The notes: generated by a model not told the origin, from the sequence alone. Shown: positions 48,377-59,800, counted from the stretch's first letter. The stretch is DNA of 64,000 nucleotides from Notospermus geniculatus (GCA_002633025.1 NMRB01001149.1:8608-72607), one strand, 5' to 3'. Numbers and translations: made by a program.

Positions 48377-51300
48377 CTATCCATCCAAGCAGGCAATTAA
48401 AACGTTAGCCCGCTTGACCAACCGCTGACAGAGAGGTCGCCCATCGTCGATGGTCGTCGTCAGTTGTTCAATTTCTGTCTTCATCTGTTCTAGTTCGTCG
48501 ATCACTTGTTGACAATCGTCGTCATTCAGATCGTCGAGGCTTTGTGTTTTTAGCCAATCAGAGAGCTGTGCGAACTGAGTCTTCAAAAGACTGAAAAAGA
48601 GTAAAAAATGCTCAGTTTGGAGACAAAAACTTTCTAGATTGGTTCCTGTTTTTGTCCATGACACACCCGTGGCGCTCCGATCTTGCAGTCGGGTGTGTGG
48701 ACGGTAGAGACAGGCACCAGTCCATGACTTTTCCTGACACAGGGAGTATCAATTTCACTTACCTTAGCCTTTGTTTATAGTTCCCAAACTTCTGCAGCGT
48801 GTTCCTGATCTCAACCAACTCCTCCTCGTTGTCGCTTTCCGTACCGTCAACACTTTGGACGACGACGGAAGGTGGCACCACATCAACCTCCGGCGATGCA
48901 ACCTCAGCAGGTTTCTGTGTATACTTCGGCAGTGCAATTTTAGGCGACACCATCTTGGATTCATTGCGTGGGATCATAAAAGCGGACGGAGGCATCAATT
49001 CAACTTTTTCTCGATTGGAATAGTTGTCACTTCGAATGGTTAGAGGTGATACGCTGACCTTCAGTCTCTTCGCCGGACTGCACGCCCCAAGATTCTCCTG
49101 CCCCTGACCAGCAGGGGAACGAGCACGTGCACCCTTGAACAAAATTCCTACTTTCTTTGGAGAAAAATCCTCTGGAGTCATCAGTGCTTTTTGCGGTGTT
49201 TTTGCCAGTTCGTCCTGTGATTTTAACGGCGTACTTGGAACCGACCTTGACCTTTGATCTTCCTTGCTGACGAATGGCGAAGCTGGCATCGTGACCTTGA
49301 CCTTTTCTTTAAAGACTGCCGATGCATACTTCGATCCTGGAGATCCATAACCTGTTCCTATTTTCTGCTGCTTTGCCGGTGTCCTCGGATGAGGGGGTAG
49401 ATTTTGCTTGGCGACCAGCCTCTCCTTAGCAACCAGGTTTTCCTTAGCAACCATTTGTTCCAAATCCGCTGGATCCATCCTAGGAATTGGAATGTGGACT
49501 CCCTCCCTGAAAATATACACGTATCTTTGTCAAATTCGAAGCACTTCGAAATGTCAACTCTTTGATACGACGACCTCGGGGTCAGAATGGAAAGTAAAAC
49601 CAACAACCAGAGAGATACCGGTCCATCCTACGCAACGGGATAAATCAAAGGCAAGATGGGCCTGTCTATATGAAGAGGTCTTCTACTCACGTTCTTTCTT
49701 CATCACGACCACGACTATAGAGCCCCTCACGCTCCAACGACTCAATTAGAAAGTCAGGTCGACGCGGCCTAGCTCTTGTCACTTGACGAAAGCCTGGCTC
49801 CATTGTTAGCCTGGAGAAAGAATTTTAAAGTCAGTGTGACGTAAAATTTCCTGAAAGCGTTGAATAAAATGGTAATTTGTTACAAGGCTGACACGACCAG
49901 GCAAAAAATTCTCAATTAATACCCACCTCTCGGGATGCTTGCTCCATTCCTCTCTTTGCGCTGGCGATTTCTGTGATATTGTCGGCCTGGCGACGGCAGG
50001 TTTCCTGACAAGTGGCGCACCCCCACGAGCCTCCTTTCGTTTCAAGGTCGTGGCACGCCAGTGAAGGGCACACCGTCGCACAATGTGAAGAACGTTATAT
50101 GCACTCTGTAAACACATAAATTGGAAAAAAGGAAAAAGGAAAAATCGGAAAAAAGGAAAAAGAAGGAAAACAATGGAATGAAGGAAAATTTGGAATATGG
50201 AAAAGTCTACACAACAGCACTTCTAAATCACATTCATAATACCTTCGCGTGTCTGTCAGCAGCCCACTTCAGCCGCATCTCCTGCATGTCCGCTGAAACT
50301 GTCAACCATTGACGTAACCCATCGGTGAGCAGACGCCTCTGTCTCTGTTCCATCGCCCCGGCAACCCGTTCCTTCTTCCTCTTCTTCTCAATGGTATAGT
50401 TGTACCAATTGATGATCACCTAAATATGTCGAAGTAAGAAATGTGTTAGTTGCTTGTGCTTAATGGCCTGTTAGCAGTCCTAGGAAGTCAATCTCCAGAA
50501 TTCACGAATTTTCGACCCCAACCGGGGTCTTTTTCAAGTGGAACTTTACAATCTGAAACTCTAGAAAAGAGTCTTTTCTAGAAAATTCGTGAATTCTGGA
50601 GATTGACTTCTTGCTTATTATCATTGTGTGTCAATTTTGTGCTATTCTGTATCTTAGCAGTCCTAGAATATCACAGAATGTGACGTCACAACGTAAGCCA
50701 CGTAACAACGTAAGCCATTATGGATGACGTGGTGGTGTGAACTTCTTCTCTGTGATGTCAAATTCCGAGCCGTTCTAGGACCACTAACTGGCGGCTGCCT
50801 GCAACGGCACTAAAGTTGCCCACTGCTACATGTATCTGTATTTTGTATTTGATTTTTCCGTCAGGGCCGACGCTATAGCATTATTGGCCCTGGTAAGTAC
50901 GGATGAGGCCATCACAAGCTACTCATGTTCCTCACTTGGATGGGGTCTTTTACTTGCCCTTGCAAAGACACAAGGTACAAGGCACCACAGCTTACTGTCC
51001 CATGCGACAGACGTGAAGAGCCGGGAATGAAATCCCATATGGCCCGGGCTGGATTCGAACCCGGGACCTGCCGCTTGCTAAGCGGACGTGATAACCACTA
51101 GGCTATCAGGCTCCTTCTGCTACATGCTCCTTCTGCTACATGTATTTCAACACTGAAAAGAAAAAATGAAGTTTGCTCACTTTTTTCTGTAGGTTTAGAC
51201 TCCATTGGTAGAGAGCGATGAATGTTTTATCATTTTCCAACTTCTTCTGTTCGTGTGCTGCCTTCCAGGTGAAGAAGAATCGAGCTGTGTGGGTCGTCTT

Positions 51301-54300
51301 GTGGAACCATTGGCACTGTCGTTGCAGCAGCTAGAGGAGTAGGGAAAGAATTGTTTTGTGAATATGAAATAGTAACATGCACCAATTTGCATCAAATCAA
51401 GAATATCCATACAAAACGTGCACCGATTTCCATCAAATCAAGAATATCCATACATATGCACCAATTTCCATCAAATCAAGAATATCTATACATAATATGC
51501 ACCAGTTTTCATCAAATCAAGAATATCTACACATAATTTGTGCCAATTTTTATCAAATCAAGAAAATGTGTATAAAATAAACACCCAATTTTTATCAAAT
51601 CAAGAATATCAATGCATAACATGCACCAATTTTCATGTCATCAAGAGTAACCATACATACATGTAACATCATAAATGCACTGGCGGGAACAAAAAACACA
51701 ACTTTAGCCGTAGTTAACCATACCTGTTTCTTCAAACAGAGATTTGTGTATGCCTTCCAACCATTCATCATTTTCTTTGTCAACAACCTCTCATGACGGA
51801 ACACAGCTTGCTGGTACTTCAACCTCTGCAACACGGCCTCATCCTTTGCTTTCTGCCACTTCGAGAAAAACTGTTGCAACTTGTTCTTGTCAAGGACTTC
51901 TCTCGCGCTCTCAATCTCACCGAGTTCCTGGTATTTTTTGTACGCATGCATACTGGCATATTCCCGCCAAGATTTGAAGACCTGACAATGGAAATGATTT
52001 GTATTTGTATTAGATTTTTCCCTCAAGGCCAAAGCTATTGATTATTGGCCCTGGTAAGTATGGAAGAGGCCATCTCAAGCTACTCATGTTTCTCACTGGA
52101 TCTTGTGGATGGGGTCTTTTACTTGCCCTTGCAAAGGCACAAGGTATACAAAGCACCACAGCTTACTGTCCCATGCGACGGACTGTCACACGAGCCAGGG
52201 ATGATTAATCCCACATGGCCCAGGATTCGAACGAGATTACCTTTTCCATTGTTTTCTTTTTGTAATGGCCATCAGCAAGTTCGTTTTCAGATCGTTCCTC
52301 CTTCTGGAGTGCTGCATTACTCCGCCATTCCGCAAATGCCCACCTGCAGAGCAAGACATTCATGTAAATTCGTAAAGAAAAGATCATATTGTGAAAACAT
52401 TTCAGAGAAGAGGTTGCAGTCTTGTAATCTCGCCACTGCTCACAATCCAGAAGGCCCACTTTTTGAGGCCGAAGGCATTACGAATTTAGGAGAGACAGCT
52501 GTGAACCTACCGTAGGAGGTCAGTGTTGTGATGCTGTTCCTTCTCTTCAGCAATATAGGTCACCTCTTTCCAAAGCGTGTGATATCGCAACCACGCACCC
52601 AGACAAAGTCCTAAGAGTTTCTTCCGATGGTGCTGCTCGGCTCGTGCCAATTTCAGTCGTTTCTCACGTCGTTGCAGCGAGTACCGGCGCCAGGCCTTCC
52701 AATGTTTTTGAATGGTTGTTCTGTAGTTGTGACATATGGCGATACGTTCTCGCACTCGACTGAAAGAAAATGTTAACTTTTTTTATCTTTTTACCCTGTC
52801 CAAGTGAGGCACATGAGTAGGCTGAGATGGCCTCTTCCAAACTTATACCAGGGCCAAAAATGCTTTGGCTTCGGCCCTCATGGAAAAATTCCAATACAAT
52901 AGAGGCCTATACTATACAATGCAGGACTTCTAGGCCCGGTATACATGTACCCACCTGTCCTTCTCATCTTGGACATACTGTTTCCACCCCGCGATGATCT
53001 TGATGCAGAGCTGGGTATCATAATGATTAACGGCAGTCTCCTCTTTTTCATGCTCAAGCAGTTCTTCGTTGGTTCGACGCTTCCACATGTTGAAATATCG
53101 TTTCATGACACTATCATCGTAGTGAATGATTGCCTGGAAAAAAAAAATCATGTGTCATGGTCTTTCTAAAACAGATCTACCTCCAGCTCTGAGCATCCAG
53201 TAAAGGCCCGATTCTGCCACGGTTTGTGGCGAGCGGTGCCGTTTTCACAGGGTTTTGGATAATCCTTCAATGGCTCAACAATACACAGCGTGCTAATTAT
53301 CTCAATGCCTGTGAAATCCGCTTCGCTCGCCGCAAACCGTGGCAGAATCCGCAGTAGTAGGAATGGGCCTTTACTGTACAAGTTTCCTATAAGCCTTGGA
53401 AATGAAATGGAACGAATGCACGAACAGGAGATTTGTGGTGAAGCCCTACCATTCTCTCAGCCATCCTGCACTCCCGACTTTGTTCCAAAGCTGTAACCCA
53501 CGAGTAGAAAAAACGAGAGAGGACGTTATCTTTTCGGAATTCTTCCGCCTCGGCCGCCATTTCTCTCTTGTCCTTCATAATATCAACAAACACCCTCATT
53601 TGGTCCAGGTATTTAGGAAGCGTTTTGTAGATGAAGAAACCGTCTGCCTTTGCGTACTGCGCCTGAAAAGAAAAAGACGAGAACTATTTGTATGTATGTA
53701 TGCATCATTTGGAAGCTTCATAACCCTTTTGGATCTTACGCTTATACTATGGTGTTGAGTCCACAACAGGCTACTGTCCACCTGTGTGGGGTCTTTTACT
53801 TGCCCTGGCAGAGACACTCAGGTACAAGGGACCACGGCTTTTAGTCTCATCCGACAGACCCTACTTGGTTCACAAATTTTTTTCACAGCTTTTCTCATTC
53901 ATGTCCTGGCCGGGGATCGAACCCACGCACTGACCCTGTTAGCATTGAAAGTCAAGCGTGTTAGACCACTCGGCCACCAGACCTGATCCAGCAAGAGGCA
54001 CATGGGCTTACTGTCACATGCAATGGACTGAAGAGCCAGGGATGATTAATCCCATATTGCCCAGCATTCGAACCCGGGACCTGCCGCTTAAAGCAGATAT
54101 GATAGTCACAAGATTATCAAGGTTCTTCAATTCTTCAAAATAACAACCTACATTTCTCTCCCGTCGCCAGTACATGTAGTCGATCCAACGCCACAGCATT
54201 TTCCGCCGCAGCACTTTACCGTGATGACATCTCGCAACTCTCGTCTCCGGCAACATCTTCAGCTCCTCGTTATCTTCGCATCGCAGAATCCAATGGTCCC

Positions 54301-57300
54301 ATGTCCGTTGGAGGACGACCTGCGTGTGATGATCCTCGGCCATTTTGTTTCTCATGACCTTCAACTTTCCTTGAACGACAGCAAGACGCAGGCCGGAAAA
54401 GCAGGTAGACTGGAAGAGAAAATGTATGGGAAATTTACCAAAAGTAATAGAAATAGGCCAACTTGATGCATTTGGTGCGTTTTTCCTAAAAACTTCATTC
54501 TATGCAAATTAATATCGCTGCCATCTTGGATCAGAATGATGATGACCCAACAACTGGACCAATCCATCCACACTCTTCCTCCAGACTCCGTGCATAAGAA
54601 GCAACAAATCCAGACAAATACATGTATCTTTCAAACAAAGTAATACACATAAGCATTTTGAATGACGAGTTTCAGTTCATAGAGGCAAATTTCTTGCATT
54701 GCAGTTTTTCCTCTCAGAGTTCAGAGCAGACGACCTTCTCGCAACCACAACCTCGATCTGAAACTAGCTGACGTCACGCAATCCATTATTCAGCAATGGT
54801 CGACTCTGACACAACGTCGTCGAAGTCACTGTCGTGGGGTTCTCTGCGTCACGTCATTCTGTTTCAGACCGAGGTTGTGGTTGCGATTTCTGCAGAAGTG
54901 CGCAGATCTTTCTCGTTTACGTCAATTTGAGAATTGTCTATACAAAAAGATTTGGAGGAGCCGGGCCAAAAAATACACTTAATTCAAATATCTTTCCTTA
55001 CCAGCAAGTGCTTCCTATGATACTGATCAGCCATGTCTTCTGCCTGTCTTTTGCATTCTTTGAATTTCATATCTTATCGAGGAATTAAGGAATAACATTT
55101 TTCTTCTTCATCCATCCCAATCTGAGGCTCTGTACATGAGTTGCTATGCAACAGGGTTGAGAGTTGAACCATGAATATGATCTATAGACCATTCTCAAAT
55201 TCGCAGATCTGCGCACTTCCGCTGAAATCTCAACCGGAATCTCGATCTGAAACTGGCTGACGTGACGCCATCCATGATTCAGCAATGGTCAAGTCTGACG
55301 CAACGCCGTGGGGTTGTCTGCGTCACGTCATTTAGTTTCAGACCAAGGTTATAATTGAGATTTCTGCGGAAGTGCGCAGATCTTTGTCGTTTACGTCAAT
55401 TTGAGAACGGTCTATAGGCCCAGTAATTTTGTCTTCAATTTCAGGACAGGGAGTTTGCATCAAATACAATGTACCAATAAAATACATACTCTAACGTTCT
55501 GGGGGGTATGGTGGCTAGGCCAAAACGCCATTAGGGACTCTGGAAAGGATACAGTGCTTCCAATGTTCGAACACCCTCCTTGCTGTGAATCTAGCTGCTG
55601 ACTCCTCTATTCTGGACTCGTGGTCTTTGATGGCCAGCTGCATAGCAAAGCGTTGTTTCCAGATCTTGAAGAAATGGTGTGTGATGTTCATCTCATGGAA
55701 CTGATGGGCGATTTCTGGAATTAAGAATAGAGGAATCTGAAGCCCTGCCACTGTACATCACATGAGGAAGATTGGTCAGCGGCAAGATTGGTAACCGGCG
55801 CAAGGAAACGTGACCACATCACACCAGTACTTCAGGGTTTGCACTGGTTACCTGTCCACTGCGTATTATTGCTTTTAAAATACTGCTTGTTACCTACAAG
55901 TCCCTAAATGGCACAGCACCATCATACATCAGTGATCTGATTGTGAAGCATGTTCCAAGTCGGCAGTTGCGTTCTGCAGACCAGGGCCTCCTGTCGGTGC
56001 CAAGGACCCACACAAAACGGTATGGTGCCAGGTCATTGCGGCAGGCTGCTCCTGGTCTGTGGAATGCACTGCCGACCCATATCAGAAATGCATCCAGTGT
56101 TCAAGTTTTTAAATGTCATTTAAAAACACATTTTTTTAGACAATATTATGGTTCTTAAATAAGTCCTTTTGTGCCGTGGCTCTTTTGAATATTTTTTGTC
56201 TGTGATATATGTAATGTAATGTTTTAATAATGTTTTAAATTGTAAAGCGCTCTAGAGCATTATTATGAATAGAGCGCTATATAAATGTTTGATAATAATA
56301 ATAATAATGAGTATTTCATTCCTTAAACCTGAAATCAGTGAGTATCACATGATTTCAAGGAGTATTTTACCACAATACTCCTCGTAACCATCCCGCCATG
56401 ACAAACCCAACAAACTGAAGTCCAATCCTACCTGTTTGTTTCTTCTTATGCCGTCGACATCTCAAATATTCGATCCATCCATTCAGGCACCTGACTTCTA
56501 ACTGAGTGTCATGATGCTGTGCAGCTACGTCTTCTTTCATTTTCTCCAACTTCCTTATTTCAAATCGTTTTTTCCACCGCAACCAGGCCTGAAAACCACA
56601 GAACTTTCCTCAATTTCATCGCCACCTCGGATTAATTATCCGACTAATAATTAATTATTTAATTTATTATTTATTATTAATTAATTAATTTTATTTATTT
56701 ATTATTTATTATTAATTAATTAATTGATTAATTAATTATGTTCCAGTGATTATCATTACCAGTATTTGTATGACAAAGTGAGAATTAGTATTCTTACCTT
56801 GGTCTTTAGTGTATTTGCCCATATTTGGAGAGCTGTCAGCTCAGAGTCTTGGATTTGTCGCACAAAGGCACTTGACTGCTTCCAATTTTCCCAACAGTAC
56901 CTGAATCGATAGAATTCCAGAGATGAAAATCTGTTCAATTTTTGGGGTATGATACGTTAAGTTGTCTCTCAATTTCGCAAATTTTCGACCCCAACCAGGG
57001 TGTTCCACAGGCACTTTCTAGTAGAGATCCCAGAAGTTCAATTTTGGTGGGAGGCAAGAACAGGAGTCAGTTTCATTGTTTTCAGGAGTAAGATTCCCAA
57101 TTCTCTCAATTTAGATGATAGGTATTTTGAAAATTTCCATTTCCCAATCCATCCTTCGATCAGCCCCCCCATGGCAAGTCTTACACACCTCAGTAAATTC
57201 TTGTTAGCGACTGCCTCAGCTTTTTGTTTGAGCATCTGCTTCATCTGTCTGACTTCGGTGTACTCCTTCCAGCCAGCCAGGACATGCCTTAACAACTTGG

Positions 57301-59645
57301 CACTGACTGAAAGAAACAATGACACCTTGGTGTTATGAAACGGTCAGAGATGCTCACCTGTCGTTAAGGAATGATGGTAAGAAGATATTGCCCCCTGGTG
57401 GCTATATTTTGAATGCGATCGCACCAAAATTTGTTATGGAGGAGCAGCAGTCCCGCATTGTCACATTTGCACCAATTACGAAGAATCTAGGTCAAATAGT
57501 AACAAAATGTCAAGTATATTAACTATATTCAAATTTGACCTTGGTGACCTTGAGAAGTAGGTCAACCACACATGTACTTACAATGACTTTCCGCCAGAGC
57601 CAGTTTGGCTTTCTTGACCTTCTGAATGATCACAAACTGTTTCCAAGCCCTCCAAACAGTTGTCCACACACGATATCTGAAACATTTAACAAAAATTTCA
57701 CTACATAACTCTTCATATTTCATGTGATAGAGAGGGTGACGTTCTTTGACAGTGCAAGTTTTCTCCAGGCACTCCAGTTTCCTCCTGCTGGACAAATCAT
57801 TCATCCAATATTGTCTTTTGAGCCAATAAGGCTGTATTTCTTGCTCAGCACTTTGTTCAATATTCTTAAAGCGAATCGATAGCGGATTTTGTTTACATTT
57901 GGCTGGTGTTTGTAAACACAAAATTCAGCCAATCAAAATGCATGAAAATTTCTTTGTTGACATTCTGGAGAAGTTTGTTTACATTTTTTCCTGAAAATTC
58001 GTCCCCTTTCAAATTCTATTTCTAAATCAAATTTTTTCGCTTTCGATTCGCTTTAAATCCGTTTGAGACCACAGCAGAGGGAGAAAAATCAACACATTAG
58101 ATGAGCAAAAAATAATTTTCACCATACCTATCATGACACTGTGCCCGAATCATCAGCCTCCATTCTTTCCGCGTCATCCACCACAATTCGTACCAATCAC
58201 CAAATGCTTGCTTGACAATTGACTTTTCGTAGTGAGCTTTTGCGGCGGATGGCAGTACCCTGCCAAATGCATTCCTGATCCAAATATGGAGGTACTTCCT
58301 GGCAATACACCTGTTTGAAGAAATCTTCAGTCAGGGGCGGGTCCAGGATTTGGGGAAAGAGGGGGCGCCCTGTCATGCCTGTGCTAGGAACATTGAAATT
58401 GGTGCCAAACTGCAGAATTTCATGGTCAATTTTACAGATTTGTTGGCCAAATGTGAAGAGGGTGCTCGTGTCCGGGCCTGTCAGTTAGCTATAGAATTAT
58501 ACAGGTTAGCTTGGATCCAGTTAACAATGTGATTGACCATATTGGCTTTGCATGAGGGCCTATGTTGATTAATCAAATCTAGTTTCTTAAACTTCTTAGT
58601 CTGGCCAGCCAACGGTGGCAAAAAATCTATGTTTCAGCCCTGTTTGCTTGCCTGATTCTAAGTTCCTTGACCCGCCCTCCTCTGTTCCAGGTGTAGGTTG
58701 GATCATAGGCATGAGCTCTCGCTGTAGCGTCCCGCCTCCTCTGTCTGGAGACTGACATGGGTATCCGTGATCCCGGGGATGGATTCTTGATGGTAACAGT
58801 CTTGGAAGGTCTGTAAAGAGCAATGTGTACAAAGTGTCAGCAGGTATGAAAAATCTAGGCCCATTGCAAGACAGAGTAAAAGAAATGCCAGAAGAGTGAA
58901 TATGGGTATGTATTAATTGAAACTGGCATTAACAACTCACATGTACTGTGCTTCGACTTCTTGGACTGGCATTGTAACTTTTTCCATATTCTTGGATGGA
59001 CTTGCAAAATCTCCATCTCCACCTCTTTTCTCATCCCGAGACTTCAAGTGGAGTTTCTCTGCTTTGATTTTTAAGTGAGAATTCAATTCCTGGAAAAATG
59101 GAAATGAATAAAATGATGTCGACAGCATTACTAGTGCCTACAGGTGCGGATCCAGAGGTAGGGCACGCACCTCCCCTTTTGGCCAGCAAATCTGTAAAAA
59201 TAAAATCGACCGTGAAATTCTGGAATTGGGCGCAAATTTCAATGCTCCTAGCACAGGGTGCCCCCCTCTTTTTCCAAATCCTAGCTCCGCCCTTGGCCTA
59301 CGGGAACGAGTTTAGAATCCCCGATCAGTGCCCAAAATAAAAAAAAGGTCATCGATTGACGGAAAATAGGGCCTATATAGCTAGGCCTAAGCCATACTGT
59401 ACAATAGTGAATAGGATTTCCATTGTGTGCCATGGAGTAACGTCACTTCCGATCAGGGATTCTAAACTTTAGCCCATAAAATTCTAGGTTACACTCAAAT
59501 CATGCAAACCACAGACATGACAGACCTGTAAAATGGCTTGCTTTGCTCTTGTTCTGGCCTCCTGATTCTCACTCCCAGAGGCAAACATTTCGGCCTTCTG
59601 AAGAGACACAGTCCGTCTCGATTGGTAATCTTTCCGGTTCTGCAT
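48377..59645 (-). CDS. SFI1: SFI1 homologue, centrin-binding centrosome/spindle-pole protein, complete, 22 coding exons
   Basis: Coding exons in transcript order: 59526-59645, 58941-59089, 58652-58810, 58128-58310, 57582-57676, 57189-57306, 56798-56900, 56432-56588, 55553-55714, 55002-55072, 54152-54409, 53450-53662, 52955-53133, 52511-52759, 52241-52343, 51724-51981, 51181-51330, 50243-50419, 49927-50105, 49691-49810, 48763-49506, 48377-48590. They sum to 4161 nt in one frame, 1386 aa (human about 1240). An in-frame TAG lies 13 codons before the ATG. The signature TWNRGGRVKELRIR (about residues 129-142) opens a long helical array (about 143-1030) of Trp-rich repeats ending in W..W/Y blocks such as FKSWREY, KHWKAWRRY and AGWKEY. 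These are Sfi1 centrin-binding repeats. A block RARPRRPDFLIES and a charged C-terminal coiled coil (residues 1316-1386) match vertebrate SFI1. Exon 21 encodes a Lys/Pro/Ser-rich, probably disordered region with a PAKRLKV basic motif near residue 1213 and three VAKxxL hexads. All introns are GT-AG except intron 3 (GC-AG). Confidence 0.95.
50484..50610. mobile_element. Fold-back element with TTTTCGACCCCAAC core (SFI1 intron 17)
   Basis: Inverted ends GAAGTCAATCTCCAGAATTC and complement; the left arm runs into TTTTCGACCCCAACCGGGGT. Related copies are at 11854-11938, 46545-46688 and 56960-57000. Confidence 0.75.
50831..51114 (-). mobile_element. tRNA-derived SINE, full-length-looking, SFI1 intron 17
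   Basis: On the minus strand a tRNA-like head (GGAGCCTGATAGCCTAGTGG, A-box region; B box GTTCGAATCC at 51051-51060) runs into a ~200 bp body. The body ends with GGAAAAATCAAATACAAAAT near 50831. The body is shared with 51998-52235, 52795-52905 and 53985-54125. It is inserted in the sense direction of SFI1. Confidence 0.85.
51375..51660. repeat. Minisatellite, ~38 bp unit, about 7 copies (SFI1 intron 16)
   Basis: Tandem copies of a unit containing CACCAATTTCCATCAAATCA and AGAATATCCATACATA, diverging to the right. The copies are contiguous, with no unique spacers. Confidence 0.9.
51998..52235 (-). mobile_element. tRNA-derived SINE with truncated head touching the exon 15 donor of SFI1
   Basis: It shares the body of the 50831-51114 copy, but its head is cut just outside the B box (GTTCGAATCC, 52223-52232). 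SFI1 exon 15 ends at 52241, so the SINE begins about five bases inside the intron. Confidence 0.8.
52795..52905 (-). mobile_element. SINE tail fragment, SFI1 intron 13
   Basis: Only the 3' part of the SINE body is present: the complement of the words TTTTTCC..GAGGGC and CACATGAGTAGGCTGAGATGG, matching 50870-50955. Confidence 0.7.
53198..53376. mobile_element. Fold-back element in SFI1 intron 12
   Basis: Inverted ends CAGTAAAGGCCC and GGGCCTTTACTG, with inner arms sharing GATTCTGCCACGGTTTG. Length 179 bp. Confidence 0.8.
53752..53984 (-). mobile_element. SINE with Leu/Ser-tRNA-like head, SFI1 intron 11
   Basis: The minus strand starts GGTCTGGTGGCCGAGTGGTC (A box as in tRNA-Leu/Ser). It has a B box GTTCGATCC at 53914-53922, then a body containing the ACTTGCCCTGGCAGAGACAC region (given on the + strand) that is related to the other SINEs here. 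The tRNA head is of a different type, so it may be a second subfamily with a shared tail. Confidence 0.75.
53985..54125 (-). mobile_element. tRNA-derived SINE, 3'-truncated, SFI1 intron 11
   Basis: The head is degenerate (GAACCTTGATAATCTTGTGA), followed by a B box with GGTTCGAATGC (54063-54073) and the body words of the 51.0 kb copy. It abuts the previous SINE head to tail. Confidence 0.75.
54722..54943. mobile_element. Second, left-truncated copy of the 55188-55416 fold-back, SFI1 intron 10
   Basis: It matches the longer element from CAACCTCGATCTGAAACTAG through to GAGAATTGTCTATA. The two copies lie on either side of the 71-bp exon 10. Confidence 0.8.
55188..55416. mobile_element. Fold-back element, complete, SFI1 intron 9
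   Basis: Inverted ends of about 50 bp (CTATAGACCATTCTCAAATT and its partner ending GAGAACGGTCTATAG). Inner arms share GATCTGAAACTGGCTGACGT with TGACGTCA-like words. Confidence 0.8.
55795..56309 (+). mobile_element. 5'-truncated LINE 3' end (CR1/L2-like) in SFI1 intron 8
   Basis: The + strand reads, with at least one frameshift near 55860, LQGLHWLPVHC then IAFKILLVTYKSLNGTAPSY, SVPRTHTKRYGARSLRQAAP, GLWNALPTHIRNASSVQVFK and stops at 56158. This matches the known C-terminal end of CR1/L2-clade reverse-transcriptase ORFs (HWLP, Y..LNG.APSY, PR.....YG..S, APxLWNxLP). The tail has GCGCTATATAAATG followed by an (ATA)n run, typical of L2-type 3' ends. It is antisense to SFI1. Confidence 0.85.
56640..56745. 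repeat. AT-rich low-complexity tract (SFI1 intron 7)
   Basis: Alternating TTATTATT and AATTAATT words with almost no G or C. Confidence 0.9.
56960..57000. mobile_element. Half-copy of the CGACCCCAAC fold-back family (SFI1 intron 6)
   Basis: Only one arm is present, GTTGTCTCTCAATTTCGCAA followed by ATTTTCGACCCCAACC. Confidence 0.6.
58646..58655 (-). other. SFI1: Non-canonical GC donor of SFI1 intron 3
   Basis: Exon 3 must end at 58652 (ATC AG) to join exon 4 (G TGT ATT GCC) and give the conserved LRIRCIARKYLHIWIR stretch. The intron then starts GCAAGC. No GT in the vicinity restores the frame and the conserved residues. GC donors with a strong AG|GCAAG context are the commonest non-GT class in animals. 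Confidence 0.75.
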
Positions 59646-59800
59646 ATTCTTCAATATGAAATTGATACACTGATCAACTTTCTACCCGCTTTTTTTCTCT
59701 AAAATGCACTTTTATGGACCAAAATCGGGAGAAAATTTTGAAGTCGGATTTCGCGCCGCCATGTTTGATTTCCTACTCTCCGCTACAGCACAGAAGTACC
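59646..59800. promoter_or_regulatory. Bidirectional promoter between SFI1 (-) and XRCC5 (+)
   Basis: The two start codons face away from each other across 155 bp, so both core promoters and 5' UTRs must fit here (or upstream exons are non-coding). On the + strand, TTTCGCGC (59749-59756) is a perfect E2F-type word. It overlaps GCCGCCATGTTT (59755-59766), whose complement AAACATGGCGGC fits the YY1 consensus. A second ATGGCGG coincides with the XRCC5 start codon. There is no TATA box. Motif matches were made by eye; promoter function is inferred from gene layout. Confidence 0.65.

Noticed and set aside
49501-49520. Start codon for a separate 253-codon gene at 48759-49520 (minus)
   Set aside because: The apparent start lies in intron 20. 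The frame is SFI1 exon 21, spliced in at 49506.
51039-51114. tRNA gene
   Set aside because: A and B boxes are present, but the acceptor ends do not pair well and the sequence continues into a repeated SINE body.
51375-51660. CRISPR-like array
   Set aside because: Units are contiguous without unique spacers, and it lies in an intron of a eukaryotic gene.
53914-53984. Leu/Ser tRNA gene
   Set aside because: The head lacks a proper closed acceptor stem and runs into the SINE tail.
55943-56158. Independent small gene on the + strand in SFI1 intron 8
   Set aside because: The peptide is the C-terminal end of a CR1/L2-type reverse transcriptase; it is frameshifted upstream and followed by a LINE tail.
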